64,000 nucleotides of DNA, taken from Acidovorax sp. 1608163 (GTDB lineage: Bacteria > Pseudomonadota > Gammaproteobacteria > Burkholderiales > Burkholderiaceae_C). The stretch lies in the NCBI RefSeq assembly GCF_003669015.1, contig NZ_CP033069.1:561001-625000 (forward strand). The letters are read 5' to 3'. The notes beneath the pieces were generated by a model. The model was not told where the DNA came from. It did no database searches and saw only the letters and a list, made by a program, of their open reading frames with translations. Below are positions 16,408-24,484 of this stretch, in pieces. Each line of letters starts with the position of its first letter. Position 1 is the stretch's first letter. The translations under genes and the position numbers were made by a program.

Positions 16408-17306
16408 AGCAGCACCTCGCCCGACACGCAGGTCACGCTGCTGCCGCCCACCCAGATGGTGTCGCCGTCTTGCTCCACATACACGCGCCCGGCGCGGCCC
16501 AGGCAGGTGCCCTGGCTGGCCACGTACTGCGCGGGGGCGAGGCCTGCGCCGATCAGCCACTGCGCCAGCGCAGCGTTCAGGCTGCCGGTCACGGGGTCTT
16601 CGGCCAGGCCGTTGTTGCCAGGGAAAAAGGCGCGCACTTCAAAGGCGATGCCATCGGCATCGGTGCTGCCTACCACGCCGACCTTGCCACGCGGCGCGGA
16701 GGCGCCGCTTCCTGCTGTAGGTCCCACCACGCCCACATCCAGCTGGCCCAGCACGCTGGCGTTGGGCTGCAGTGCCAGCACCTGCTCGCTGCTGCGCAGC
16801 ATCACGCCGCGCCAGTTGGGGCCGTTGTCGCACCAGGCGTGGTGCAGGATGTCGCTGCGCGCCACGCCCAGGCCGCGTGCGATCAGCACCACGTCCTCTT
16901 CCGCCAGGGGGCCGCTCTTGATCAAGGGGGGCGCGGCAAAGGCCAGTTGCTCGCCTTGCTGGCGCAGCGTGACCAGGCCCACACCGCATTCCTGCACCAC
17001 CTTGCCCGCCACCTGGGGCCGGCCGCCCGCCTTCAGCCACGCATGGCAGGTGCCCAGCGTGGGGTGGCCGGCAAACGGCAGCTCACGCCCAGGGCAGAAG
17101 ATGCGCACGCGGTAGTCGGCGCCAGCAGCGCGGCCTTCGGGCGTGGGGGGCAGCACGAAGGTGGCTTCAGAGAGGTTGGTCCAGTTCGTGAACGCCTGCA
17201 TGGCCTCGGTGGACAGGCCCGTGCCGTCCAGCACCACGGCCAGCGGGTTGCCACGGTAGGCGGTGACGGTGAACACATCGACTTGTTGGAAGGGGCGGTG
17301 GTGCAT
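16404..17306 (-). CDS. PhzF family isomerase/epimerase (paralogue 1)
   Basis: A 300-residue PhzF-like protein with two tandem hot-dog-like halves related to diaminopimelate epimerase. Signature parts: FQQVDVFTVTAYRGNPLAVV at the N terminus, NLSEATFVLPP with the catalytic Glu, RELPFAGHPTLGT, and DPVTGSLNAALAQWL in the second half. PhzF-type enzymes do acid/base isomerisation; apart from phenazine synthesis most substrates are unknown. No other phenazine genes are present, so a phenazine role is unlikely. A paralogue lies 134 bp upstream on the same strand. The stop overlaps the VOC start. Confidence 0.87.
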   Translation of the reverse strand: MHHRPFQQVDVFTVTAYRGNPLAVVLDGTGLSTEAMQAFTNWTNLSEATFVLPPTPEGRAAGADYRVRIFCPGRELPFAGHPTLGTCHAWLKAGGRPQVAGKVVQECGVGLVTLRQQGEQLAFAAPPLIKSGPLAEEDVVLIARGLGVARSDILHHAWCDNGPNWRGVMLRSSEQVLALQPNASVLGQLDVGVVGPTAGSGASAPRGKVGVVGSTDADGIAFEVRAFFPGNNGLAEDPVTGSLNAALAQWLIGAGLAPAQYVASQGTCLGRAGRVYVEQDGDTIWVGGSSVTCVSGEVLL

Positions 17307-17439
17307 GGGCTCTCCTGGTTGCGGTGAAACGTGAAACTGGAAACGTCAAAAAAAGAGGGCGGTGTGCGCACGCCGGGGGCTGGCCTGGGGCCATGCCTGC
17401 GCACCGCAGCGGGTCAGAAAATGGGTTGTCGGGGGCCGC

Positions 17440-18309
17440 TCACATCAGCACCGTGCCTTCGATACAGGTCACCGCGTGGCCGCCCACCCACACCTGGGCG
17501 TGGCTGTCTTGCGCGATGCGGATGCGTGCGGCGCGGCCCAGGCTTTCGCCCTGGGACGCGAGGTAATGGGTGGGGGCCAGGCCCTCGGCAATCAGCCACT
17601 GGGCCAGGCTGGCATTGAGGCTGCCGGTGGCGGGGTCCTCGTTGTTGCCCATGGGGGCGGCAAAGGCGCGCACCACGGCGCAGGGGCGATCGGGGTCGTC
17701 GCCCGCATCGGGGGTGACGTGGATCACGCCCACGTCTTGGCCCAGGTCCTTGAGGCGGGCGTGGTCCGGGCGCAGGCTGCGCACGGTGGCGGCGCTGTCC
17801 AGCAGCAGGCCCAGCCACACGGGGCCGTTGTCCAGCATCTGGCTGGCGCGGATCTGCGAGGGCTTGAGGCCCAGCGCACTCGCAATCAGGGGCACCAGCG
17901 CGGGGCTGGCGGGGCCGCGCACCAGGGGCGGTGCGGCAAAGGCCATGCTGCCGTCGTCCTGCAGGCGGATGCGCACCAGCCCGGCGCCGCACTCTTGCAC
18001 CACCAGCCCTTCCTCACGCGGTGTGTTGCCCGCCTGCAGCCAGGCGTGGCAGCTGCCCAGTGTGGGGTGGCCTGCAAACGGCAGCTCGTAGCCGGGGGTG
18101 AAGATGCGCACGCGGTAGTCCGCCCCTGCGGCGCGCGCGGCCTCGGTGGGGGGCAGCAAAAACGTGGTCTCCGACAGGTTCGTCCAGGCCGCAAAGCGCT
18201 GCATGGCGGTGTCCGTCAGGTTGCTGGCATCGATCACCACGGCCAGGGCATTGCCGTCGCCAGGGCGGTTGCTGAACACGTCAATTTGCTTGAATGGGCG
18301 CGGGTACAT
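17440..18309 (-). CDS. PhzF family isomerase/epimerase (paralogue 2)
   Basis: A 289-residue PhzF-like protein, similar over its whole length to the next gene downstream. Shared blocks include ADYRVRIF, ELPFAGHPTLG, CHAWLQAG, VVQECGAGLV and NLSETTFLLPP with the catalytic Glu. The second half holds EDPATGSLNASLAQWLIAEG. The pair looks like a tandem duplication that has diverged clearly, since the middle parts differ, and the enzymes may have different substrates. Start MYPRPFKQIDVF at 18309 is conserved in the family. Only 21 bp separate it from the GST gene, so it belongs to the same transcript. Confidence 0.87.
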   Translation of the reverse strand: MYPRPFKQIDVFSNRPGDGNALAVVIDASNLTDTAMQRFAAWTNLSETTFLLPPTEAARAAGADYRVRIFTPGYELPFAGHPTLGSCHAWLQAGNTPREEGLVVQECGAGLVRIRLQDDGSMAFAAPPLVRGPASPALVPLIASALGLKPSQIRASQMLDNGPVWLGLLLDSAATVRSLRPDHARLKDLGQDVGVIHVTPDAGDDPDRPCAVVRAFAAPMGNNEDPATGSLNASLAQWLIAEGLAPTHYLASQGESLGRAARIRIAQDSHAQVWVGGHAVTCIEGTVLM

Positions 18310-18330
18310 GGCCGGTGGCCTTCCCTTCGG

Positions 18331-18957
18331 TCAGGCCAGGGGTTGGTCTAGCACCCCCCGCGCGCCAGCACGGGTGCTGACGGTGCGGTACCAGCGCTCC
18401 AGCGCCGGGCGTGCGGGCCGCTCTTGCGGCAGGCCCCACCAGCGGTGCAGCTCACAGCCCACGGGGATGTCGGCCATAGTGAAACGCTCGCCCGCCATGA
18501 ACGGGTGGGTGGACAGGTGCTGCTCCAGCATGTCCAGCAGAGGCTCGGTGGCGGCCACCGAGGCCGCAATCAGCGCGCTGTTGCGCTGCGCCACGGGTGT
18601 GCGTATCCACTGGATGAAGGCATCGCGCCCGGCGGGGTTGAGGGTGGTCTGTTGCCAGTCCATCCACTGCTCGGCCACAAAGCGGGCGGGCAACTCCTCG
18701 GGGTAGAACTTGCCGGGCGCATGCCGGGCGCACAGATAGCGCACGATGGCGTTCGACTCCCACAGCACCAAGCCGGTGTCGTCGTCTTCCATCAGCGGCA
18801 CCAGGCCGTTGGGGTTGCGTTGCAGATAGTCGGCCTCGCGCACCAGGCCAAACTGTCCGCCCGCGTCGGTGCGCTGCAGGGGCAGGCCCAGCTCTTGCGC
18901 AGCCCACACCACTTTGCGCACATTGATGGACGACAGGCGCCCCCACAGTCTCAGCAT
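18331..18957 (-). CDS. glutathione S-transferase family protein
   Basis: A 208-residue cytosolic GST. The N-terminal thioredoxin-like domain has LWGRLSSINVRKVVWAAQEL with a catalytic-site Ser, then NPNGLVPLMEDDD (cis-Pro) and LWESNAIVRYL, the glutathione-binding Glu-Ser pair. The helical C-terminal domain carries the FTMADIPVG capping-box motif. Family members conjugate or reduce electrophiles using glutathione. It lies 6 bp below the aminotransferase gene and 21 bp above a PhzF gene, so it is in the operon. The physiological substrate is unknown. Confidence 0.88.
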   Translation of the reverse strand: MLRLWGRLSSINVRKVVWAAQELGLPLQRTDAGGQFGLVREADYLQRNPNGLVPLMEDDDTGLVLWESNAIVRYLCARHAPGKFYPEELPARFVAEQWMDWQQTTLNPAGRDAFIQWIRTPVAQRNSALIAASVAATEPLLDMLEQHLSTHPFMAGERFTMADIPVGCELHRWWGLPQERPARPALERWYRTVSTRAGARGVLDQPLA

Positions 18958-18963
18958 GTTGGA

Positions 18964-20169
18964 TCAGCCCTTGTGCTCGCGGATCGCGGCGGCGAGTGCG
19001 GCGATGCCGGTGGCAATTTGCTCTGCCGTGGACGTGACAAACGACAGGCGCAGCGTGCGCTGGTCGGCGTTGTCGGCATAGAAGGCTGCACCGGGCACAA
19101 AGGCCACGTTGCGCTCTACCGCCTTGGGCAACAGCTCGATGGCGCTCATGCCTTCTGGCAGGCGCACCCACAGGAACATGCCGCCGTCGGGGCGGTTCCA
19201 GTGCACGTCCAGGCCCGCCATTTCCTGGGTCAAGGCGGCCAGCATGGCCTCGCACTGCTGCTTGTACAGCGCGCGGATGGTGGGCACATGGCGGTCCAGG
19301 AAGTTGCCCTTCATCACCTCGGCCACCAGGCGCTGGTTGTAGCCGGGCGTGTGCAGGTCGGCCGCCTGCTTGGCTTGCAGCAGCTTGGGGTACACCGCCT
19401 TGGGTGCCACCACAAAGCCCAGGCGCAGGCCAGGGGCCAGCACCTTGGAGAACGAGCCCATGTAGATGCAGCCCTCGGGGTTGCGGGCCGTGAGCGGTGC
19501 GGGTGGTGGGTTGTCAAACCACAGGTCGCCGTAGGGGTTGTCTTCCACCAGCGGCAGGTTCAGCTCGGCAGCTGCCTTGACCAGCGCAGCGCGGCGCGCA
19601 TCGCTCATGGTGCGGCCGGTGGGGTTCTGGAAGTTGGGCAGCACGTACAGAAAGCGTGCCTTGTCGGCACCGGTGCCCACCTTGGCTTTCAGGTCGTCGA
19701 TGAGCACGCCTTCATCATCGCTGGCCACGGACACCACGGCGGGCTCCATGGGGGTGAAGGCTTGCAGCGCGCCCAGGTAGGTGGGGGTTTCGACCAGCAC
19801 GCGGCTGTTTTCGTCGATCAGCACCTTGGCAATCAGGTCCAGTGCCTGCTGCGAGCCGGTGGTGATCAGCACCTGGTCAGCATCCACATCCCAGGGCAGG
19901 AAGTCGGCAATCGCCTGGCGCAGCGGGGCAAAGCCTTCGCTGGCGGCGTATTGCAGGGCGGCCGGGCCGTCGTTGGCCAGCACGGCGGCCGAGGCTTCGG
20001 CAAAGGCCGATACCGGGAAGGTCTTGGGCGAGGGCAGGCCACCGGCCAGGCTGATGATGCCGGGCTTTTCCGTGACCTTCAGGATTTCGCGGATGACCGA
20101 GGGGTTCATGCGCTCGGCACGGCGTGCCAGGGTCCAGGTGCTGGTCTGTGGAAGGTCGTTCAGTTTCAC
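18964..20169 (-). CDS. PLP-dependent aminotransferase (class I/II, 2-aminoadipate type)
   Basis: A 401-residue fold-type I aminotransferase. Signature sites: ISLAGGLPSPKTFP at the N terminus, TTGSQQALDLIAKVL, LPNFQNPTGRTMS, the NPYGDLWFD loop, and SFSKVLAPGLRLGF with the PLP lysine. This subgroup (LysN / AadR-like) includes 2-aminoadipate, aromatic and branched-chain aminotransferases; the exact donor is not decidable. It lacks the winged-helix domain of MocR regulators, so it is an enzyme. It starts the run aminotransferase-GST-PhzF-PhzF-VOC-LysE-dehydratase and lies about 90 bp below the cupin gene. Confidence 0.88.
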   Translation of the reverse strand: MKLNDLPQTSTWTLARRAERMNPSVIREILKVTEKPGIISLAGGLPSPKTFPVSAFAEASAAVLANDGPAALQYAASEGFAPLRQAIADFLPWDVDADQVLITTGSQQALDLIAKVLIDENSRVLVETPTYLGALQAFTPMEPAVVSVASDDEGVLIDDLKAKVGTGADKARFLYVLPNFQNPTGRTMSDARRAALVKAAAELNLPLVEDNPYGDLWFDNPPPAPLTARNPEGCIYMGSFSKVLAPGLRLGFVVAPKAVYPKLLQAKQAADLHTPGYNQRLVAEVMKGNFLDRHVPTIRALYKQQCEAMLAALTQEMAGLDVHWNRPDGGMFLWVRLPEGMSAIELLPKAVERNVAFVPGAAFYADNADQRTLRLSFVTSTAEQIATGIAALAAAIREHKG

Positions 20170-20260
20170 TCTCGTTCTCCTAGGGGTGTGCGCAGGTGTC
20201 CACCCAACATTGCAAAGTCATCAGAAAAAATCAAAAACCCGTACAAAACGGCGCCGGGGT

Positions 20261-20589
20261 TTAGTCCACCACAAACAGGGTAGCCCCCTGTGGTGCGGTG
20301 GACCGGTGTGGTTCCGCATTGTCCGCCACCTGGTAACTCATACCGGGCTTGAGGGTGAACTGGCGGCCATCTTGCAGTTCAGTGTGCAGCTCGCCGCTCA
20401 GGCACAGCAGCACGTGGCCTTTGGTGCACCAGTGGTCAGAGACGTAGCCCGGCGTGTACTCGACCATGCGCACGCGCACGTCGCCAAACTGCTGCGTGCG
20501 CCAGAAGGCTTGGCCCGCCTGTGCGCTTTTTTCTTCGCGGGCAGGGCGGCCCAGTCGGTGGTGGCAAAGGGGATGTGGTTGAGCTTCAT
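20261..20589 (-). CDS. DHCW-motif cupin fold protein (single frameshift in this sequence)
   Basis: The two halves of one small cupin (about 110 residues) lie in different frames. The first half is MKLNHIPFATTDWAALPA; the second is RVRMVEYTPGYVSDHWCTKG with the DHWC motif that names the family, followed by PGMSYQVADNAEPHRS and a terminal LFVVD. Adding one base to the T6 run at 20528-20533 joins them into a normal protein reading KKKSAQAGQAFWRTQQFGDV across the junction. Cupins of this type are of unknown function, with a likely metal site. The start overlaps the EamA stop (ATGA). The frameshift may be a sequence error. Confidence 0.78.
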
Positions 20590-21536
20590 GCGGGCTTTGT
20601 GGCAGTAGTTTTGGCGGTGGTGGCAGGGGCGGGGTGGGAGGCGATGGGCATCTTCTTGCCCACGTACACCGTGGCGATCACGGTCAGGGCAAACACCAGT
20701 GTGGTGGCGTCCAGCCGCTCACCGGCCAGGGGCACGGCAAACAGCAGGCTCAAAAACGGTTGGATCAGCTGGATCTGGCTCACCCGCACGGCACCCAGCG
20801 CCAGGGCGCGGTACCAGGCAAAAAAGCCGATCCACATCGAAAACAGCGAGACATAGACAAAGCCCATCCAGCTGGTGGCGCGGATCTCGGTGGCATGGCT
20901 GGGCGCAAACCAGGCCGCCACCGGCAGCGTGAGCGGCAGGCTGCACACCAGCACCCAGCAAATCACCTGCTCGGCCCCCAGGCGGGGTGTGAGGCGCGCC
21001 CCGCCGATGTAGCCCAGTGCGCCCGTGGTCATGGCAATCAAGAGGTAGATGTTGGCCGCGCCCAGATAGATGCCGCCCGCGCGCCACACCATGAAGCCCA
21101 GCACCAGGCCGCTGCCCACCACGGCGCAAGCCCAAAAACCTTTGGAGGGCCGCTGGCGAAACCACAGCGCGCCCAACACGGCGGTAGACAGCGGCAGCAG
21201 CGCCGTGACCACGGCCCCGTGCGTGCTGGGCACATGCCGCAGCGCCAGTGCCAGAAACAGCGGAAACCCCACGATGACCCCAAACGCCGTGACCGCCAGC
21301 AGCGGCCATTCGGCCCGCACGGGCCACTTCAGCCGCCCCTGCGCGCGCTGCCACAGCAGGTAGCCGATGGACAGCACGCCCGCCACCGCGGCCCGGCCAA
21401 AGGTGACGAACCAGGGCGAGAGCTGGGGCAGCGCGGTGGTGCCCACGGCCAGCCGTGTCATGGGCAGCGTGGCGGCAAACAGCGTGATGCCCACCATGCC
21501 CCACAGCAGGGCTTCTTTTTCTTGGGCGGCGTTCAT
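20586..21536 (-). CDS. EamA family (DMT superfamily) transporter
   Basis: A 316-residue inner-membrane protein with about ten hydrophobic helices arranged as two EamA repeats. The first repeat starts near residue 10 (WGMVGITLFAATLPMTRLAV), the second near residue 155. Drug/metabolite transporters of this type commonly export amino acids or metabolites. The start at 21536 is supported by the ATGA overlap with the LysE-like gene upstream; the longer open frame upstream is a shadow of that gene. It also overlaps the cupin gene downstream. The placement suggests an efflux unit under the divergent MocR regulator. Confidence 0.87.
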   Translation of the reverse strand: MNAAQEKEALLWGMVGITLFAATLPMTRLAVGTTALPQLSPWFVTFGRAAVAGVLSIGYLLWQRAQGRLKWPVRAEWPLLAVTAFGVIVGFPLFLALALRHVPSTHGAVVTALLPLSTAVLGALWFRQRPSKGFWACAVVGSGLVLGFMVWRAGGIYLGAANIYLLIAMTTGALGYIGGARLTPRLGAEQVICWVLVCSLPLTLPVAAWFAPSHATEIRATSWMGFVYVSLFSMWIGFFAWYRALALGAVRVSQIQLIQPFLSLLFAVPLAGERLDATTLVFALTVIATVYVGKKMPIASHPAPATTAKTTATKPA

Positions 21537-22146
21537 AGGGTGAGCATCCAGGTGGCGGTGAGCACCAGCACCAGGGCCAGCGTGCGGTTGAACCACAGCA
21601 GGCGTGTGCCCTGCGCCAGCCACTGCCGCAGCAGCGATCCCACCAGCGCATACACAAAGTTGCTGGTGAAGGCGAACACCATCATCACCGCGCAGATGAT
21701 GGCCAGCCGCTCGCCCGGGTTGGTGGCGGGCTGCCCGGCCGCGTTGACCACCCAGCCTGCCGACAGGGTGAGCGCCAGCATCCAGGCCTTGATGTTCACA
21801 AACTGCAGCCCCACCCCTTGCCAGAAGGTGACCTGCAGGCGCGAAGCATCCACGGTGCTCATCTGCCCGGCGCGGGCCAGCTTGGCCGCCAGCCACAGCA
21901 TGTAGGCCACCCCAGCAAGGTCACGGCCCAGCGCAGTGCGGGCACCCCGGTGATCAGGGCGCCCAGGCCCAGTCCGCTGGCCAGCATCAGCAGAGTCCAG
22001 CCCGTGGGCACGGCCAGGCAAAAGCGCAATGCGCGGGCCAAGCCCAGGTTGGCGGCCAGTGCGGTCGACAAGGTGGTGTTGGGCCCCGGAGAAAAGCTCA
22101 TGGCGGTGCAAAACAGCAGCAGGGCGGTGAGTTCGGCGGCGCTCAT
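21533..22146 (-). CDS. LysE family translocator (single frameshift in this sequence)
   Basis: A second LysE/RhtB-type exporter, about 204 residues when repaired. The N-terminal frame from the ATG at 22146 reads MSAAELTALLLFC, then AMSFSPGPNTTLSTALAANL with the family SPGPN signature. The C-terminal frame continues with VAYMLWLAAKLA, QFVNIKAWMLALTLSAGW and a final hydrophobic helix. The frames join if the C4 run at 21910-21913 has one more base, giving the expected TLLGVAYMLW. Its stop overlaps the EamA start. It faces the MocR gene across 150 bp and is thus the probable regulated first gene. Confidence 0.8.
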
Positions 22147-22205
22147 GGGGTGGGGCAGGGAAGGTCTTGTTGTCGGGAACGGACATTCAATGTAATCTTG
22201 CGAAC

Positions 22206-22272
22206 CAATACACAACCAGTACAGACAGTCAGCGCACTTTTCAATCTGTATTGCCCGGTAGAACAGTACACA
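22206..22272. promoter_or_regulatory. probable MocR operator region with four CARTACA-type sites
   Basis: In the 150-bp gap between the divergent LysE and MocR genes, CAATACACA (22206-22214), CAGTACAGA (22217-22225) and CAGTACACA (22264-22272) lie in direct orientation, and TCTGTATTG (22245-22253) is the inverted form. The first two are 11 bp apart, about one helical turn. Direct repeats like this are known operators of MocR-type regulators. Binding here is inferred. Confidence 0.6.
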
Positions 22273-22296
22273 AACCCCTGCGTTCGGGATAACCCT

Positions 22297-23799
22297 ATGC
22301 TGATGAAGTCGTCCACTCAGTCGCTCACCGAGCAACTCTCGGCCCGGTTTGCCGAGCGCATCCGCAACCGGCTGCTTGCCCCCGGCGCGCGCTTGCCCTC
22401 GGTGCGCCAGTGCGCGCAGCAAAACGGGGTCAGTCCCTCCACCGTGGTGTCTGCGTACGACCAATTGCTGGCGCAAGGGCTGGTCGAAGCGCGCAAGAAC
22501 CGCGGCTTTTTTGTGCGCGAGAACGGCCGCGCCACCGATGCCATGCGGGACGCAGCCGATGCCGACGGCGTGGATGCGGCGGCGGTGGACCTGGCGCTGG
22601 AAAGCTCTGCCGCCAACTGGAGCACCGCCCACTGGTTTGCCGCCCGGGCCGCCGGGCGTGCGGCGCCAGGGGTGTCGCCGGTGAATGCCACTGCCCTCAT
22701 CCGTGGCATGTTCCACAAGATCAGCGACAAGCCGCAGCCCGGCATGGGCGTGTTTCCGCCCGCGTGGCTGGAGTCCACCTTCATGCCCGCCGCCGTGCGC
22801 AAGGTCACCCACTCGCGCAGCCTGCAAGACTTCTCACTGCAATACGGTGAGCCACTGGGTGATGCGGGCCTGCGCCGCCTGCTGGCCAAAAAGCTCTCCA
22901 CCCTCAACGTGCACACGGTGCCCGAGCACATCATCACCACGGTGGGGGCCACGCACGCGCTTGACATCGTCAGCCGCACCCTGCTGCGCCCGGGCGACCC
23001 GGTCATGGTGGAAGAGCCCGGCTGGGCGGTGGAGTTTGCGCGGCTGGCCGCCTTGGGCATGCACATCCTGCCCGTGCCGCGCCGCGCCGATGGGCCCGAT
23101 CTGGAGGTGATGGCCCGCTACTGCGAAGTGCACAAGCCCAAGCTGTACGTGAGCGTGAGCGTGTTCCACAACCCCACGGGGTATTGCCTGTCGCCCGGCA
23201 GCGCGCACCGCGTGCTGCAGCTGGCCAACCAGCACAACTTCCATGTGGTCGAAGACGACACCTACAGCCACATTGCGCCCGAGCACGCCACGCGCCTCAC
23301 TGCGCTCGACGGCCTGCAGCGCACCATCTACGTCAGCGGCTTCGCCAAAATCCTCGCGCCCAACTGGCGCATCGGCTTCCTGGCTGCGCCGCCAGGGCTG
23401 ATCGAGCCCTTGCTCGACACCAAGCTGCTGGCCACCCTCACCACCCCCGCGCTGCTAGAAAAAGCCCTGGCCCTGTGCATCGAACAAGGCCAGCTGCGCC
23501 GCCATTCAGAGCGCATCCGCACCCGGCTTGACGCTGCCCGCTCGCGCAGCGTCAAGCTGGCCCTGCAGGCGGGCTGCACCTTCGCAGCAGAGCCCGTGGG
23601 TCTGTTCGGCTGGGTGGACACCGGCGTGGACACCGACGCCTTGGCCCAGCGCATGCTGGACGAAGGCTACCTGCTCGCCCCCGGTGCCCTGTTCCACGCC
23701 GAGCGCAAACCCAGCACCCTCATGCGCATCAACTTCGCCACCACGCAGGAGGCCGCCTTTTGGCAGACCTACCAGCACGTGGTGGCGGCCATGAAATAG
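22297..23799 (+). CDS. MocR-type (GntR family) transcriptional regulator with aminotransferase domain
   Basis: A 500-residue regulator. Residues about 8-75 form a GntR winged helix (LSARFAERIRNRLLAPGARL, NGVSPSTVVSAYDQLLAQGL), followed by a long linker and a fold-type I aminotransferase-like domain. That domain has GATHALDIVSRTLL, FHNPTGYCLSP and the PLP lysine in SGFAKILAPNWRIGF. MocR proteins sense PLP or amino acids and usually act on the neighbouring divergent operon. This fits the LysE-EamA-cupin run on the other side, with possible sites at 22206-22272. The ATG at 22297 (MLMKSSTQ) is taken; the ATG at 22303 is equally possible. A terminator follows at 23883. Confidence 0.88.
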   Translation: MLMKSSTQSLTEQLSARFAERIRNRLLAPGARLPSVRQCAQQNGVSPSTVVSAYDQLLAQGLVEARKNRGFFVRENGRATDAMRDAADADGVDAAAVDLALESSAANWSTAHWFAARAAGRAAPGVSPVNATALIRGMFHKISDKPQPGMGVFPPAWLESTFMPAAVRKVTHSRSLQDFSLQYGEPLGDAGLRRLLAKKLSTLNVHTVPEHIITTVGATHALDIVSRTLLRPGDPVMVEEPGWAVEFARLAALGMHILPVPRRADGPDLEVMARYCEVHKPKLYVSVSVFHNPTGYCLSPGSAHRVLQLANQHNFHVVEDDTYSHIAPEHATRLTALDGLQRTIYVSGFAKILAPNWRIGFLAAPPGLIEPLLDTKLLATLTTPALLEKALALCIEQGQLRRHSERIRTRLDAARSRSVKLALQAGCTFAAEPVGLFGWVDTGVDTDALAQRMLDEGYLLAPGALFHAERKPSTLMRINFATTQEAAFWQTYQHVVAAMK

Positions 23800-23882
23800 T
23801 TGCGATGGGTCATCGGTGATAAACGGGAGAGGAGGCGTAGGTCAGCGCCCATCCATCACCCCTGGGCCCATACCCCATCCAC

Positions 23883-23909
23883 AAAAAAGCCCCGCAGGTG
23901 CGGGGCTTT
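23883..23909. terminator. bidirectional intrinsic terminator
   Basis: An A-run followed by the stem AAAGCCCCGCA and TGCGGGGCTTT with a minimal loop. It lies between the convergent MocR and small secreted-protein genes and can act on both strands. Confidence 0.85.
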
Positions 23910-23963
23910 GACAGAGCGTTGAAGTCGAAATGGGGACAACGGCTGATGGCCCCTTTCAACGCG

Positions 23964-24197
23964 TCACTGCGATGGCGGCTTGGGCGCCCCCTCGGGCTTT
24001 TTGAAACCCTTGGCCGTCATGCACGCCTCAAACGCCGCATCGCCCGGCTTGCCCTGCGCCTGGCAGGCTTCAAACGCAGCCTTCAGCTCCGCACTCATCG
24101 GCGGCCGATCACCCCCAGGTGGGCCGCCCGCAGGCTGCGCCCAGGCCCCCGAGGCCAGCAAAGTCAACGAAAGCGCAGCCGCTTTGGCAAAGTTCAT
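23964..24197 (-). CDS. small secreted protein with two cysteines
   Basis: A 77-residue protein. The N terminus MNFAKAAALSLTLLASGAWA is a clear Sec signal peptide cut after AWA. The mature part of about 57 residues is Gly/Pro-rich at first (QPAGGPPGGDRPPM), then has two short similar helices with one Cys each (AFEACQAQGKPGDAAFEACM), and ends Lys/Pro-rich. Such small proteins are common in Comamonadaceae, but I do not know a function. The two Cys could form a disulfide in the periplasm. An AGGAGC-type ribosome site precedes the ATG at 24197. It is convergent with the MocR gene and monocistronic. Confidence 0.75.
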   Translation of the reverse strand: MNFAKAAALSLTLLASGAWAQPAGGPPGGDRPPMSAELKAAFEACQAQGKPGDAAFEACMTAKGFKKPEGAPKPPSQ

Positions 24198-24340
24198 GGT
24201 GTGCTCCTTTCAGCAAACACCGATTGTGAGAAAGCCACGGTGAACCCCGCGTCAAGCGGTGTGAGGGCAGGGTAAAGTGCTGCAAATTTTTAAGAATGGC
24301 CGCTGGTTTTGGGGTTGAATATGCCGATAAGGCGCAAGAA

Positions 24341-24372
24341 TAAAGCGCGAGCAGCTATGTATTTAATAGCAT
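24341..24372 (+). repeat. dispersed palindromic repeat, copy F
   Basis: Reads TAAAGCGCGAGCAGCTATGT, then ATTTAATAGCAT. It lies in the 287-bp gap between the small secreted protein and the polymorphic toxin. Apart from this copy and two short direct repeats (CCCAGCTAGG near 24411 and 24428) nothing else is recognised in the gap. Confidence 0.65.
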
Positions 24373-24484
24373 CCGCATACGATGGCATTCACCGCCCCAT
24401 AGGTGTTCTTCCCAGCTAGGGTGATTCCCAGCTAGGAAGCATCCCAGTTACGCACAGCGCAGAGCATCGGCACACTGCGCCGCC

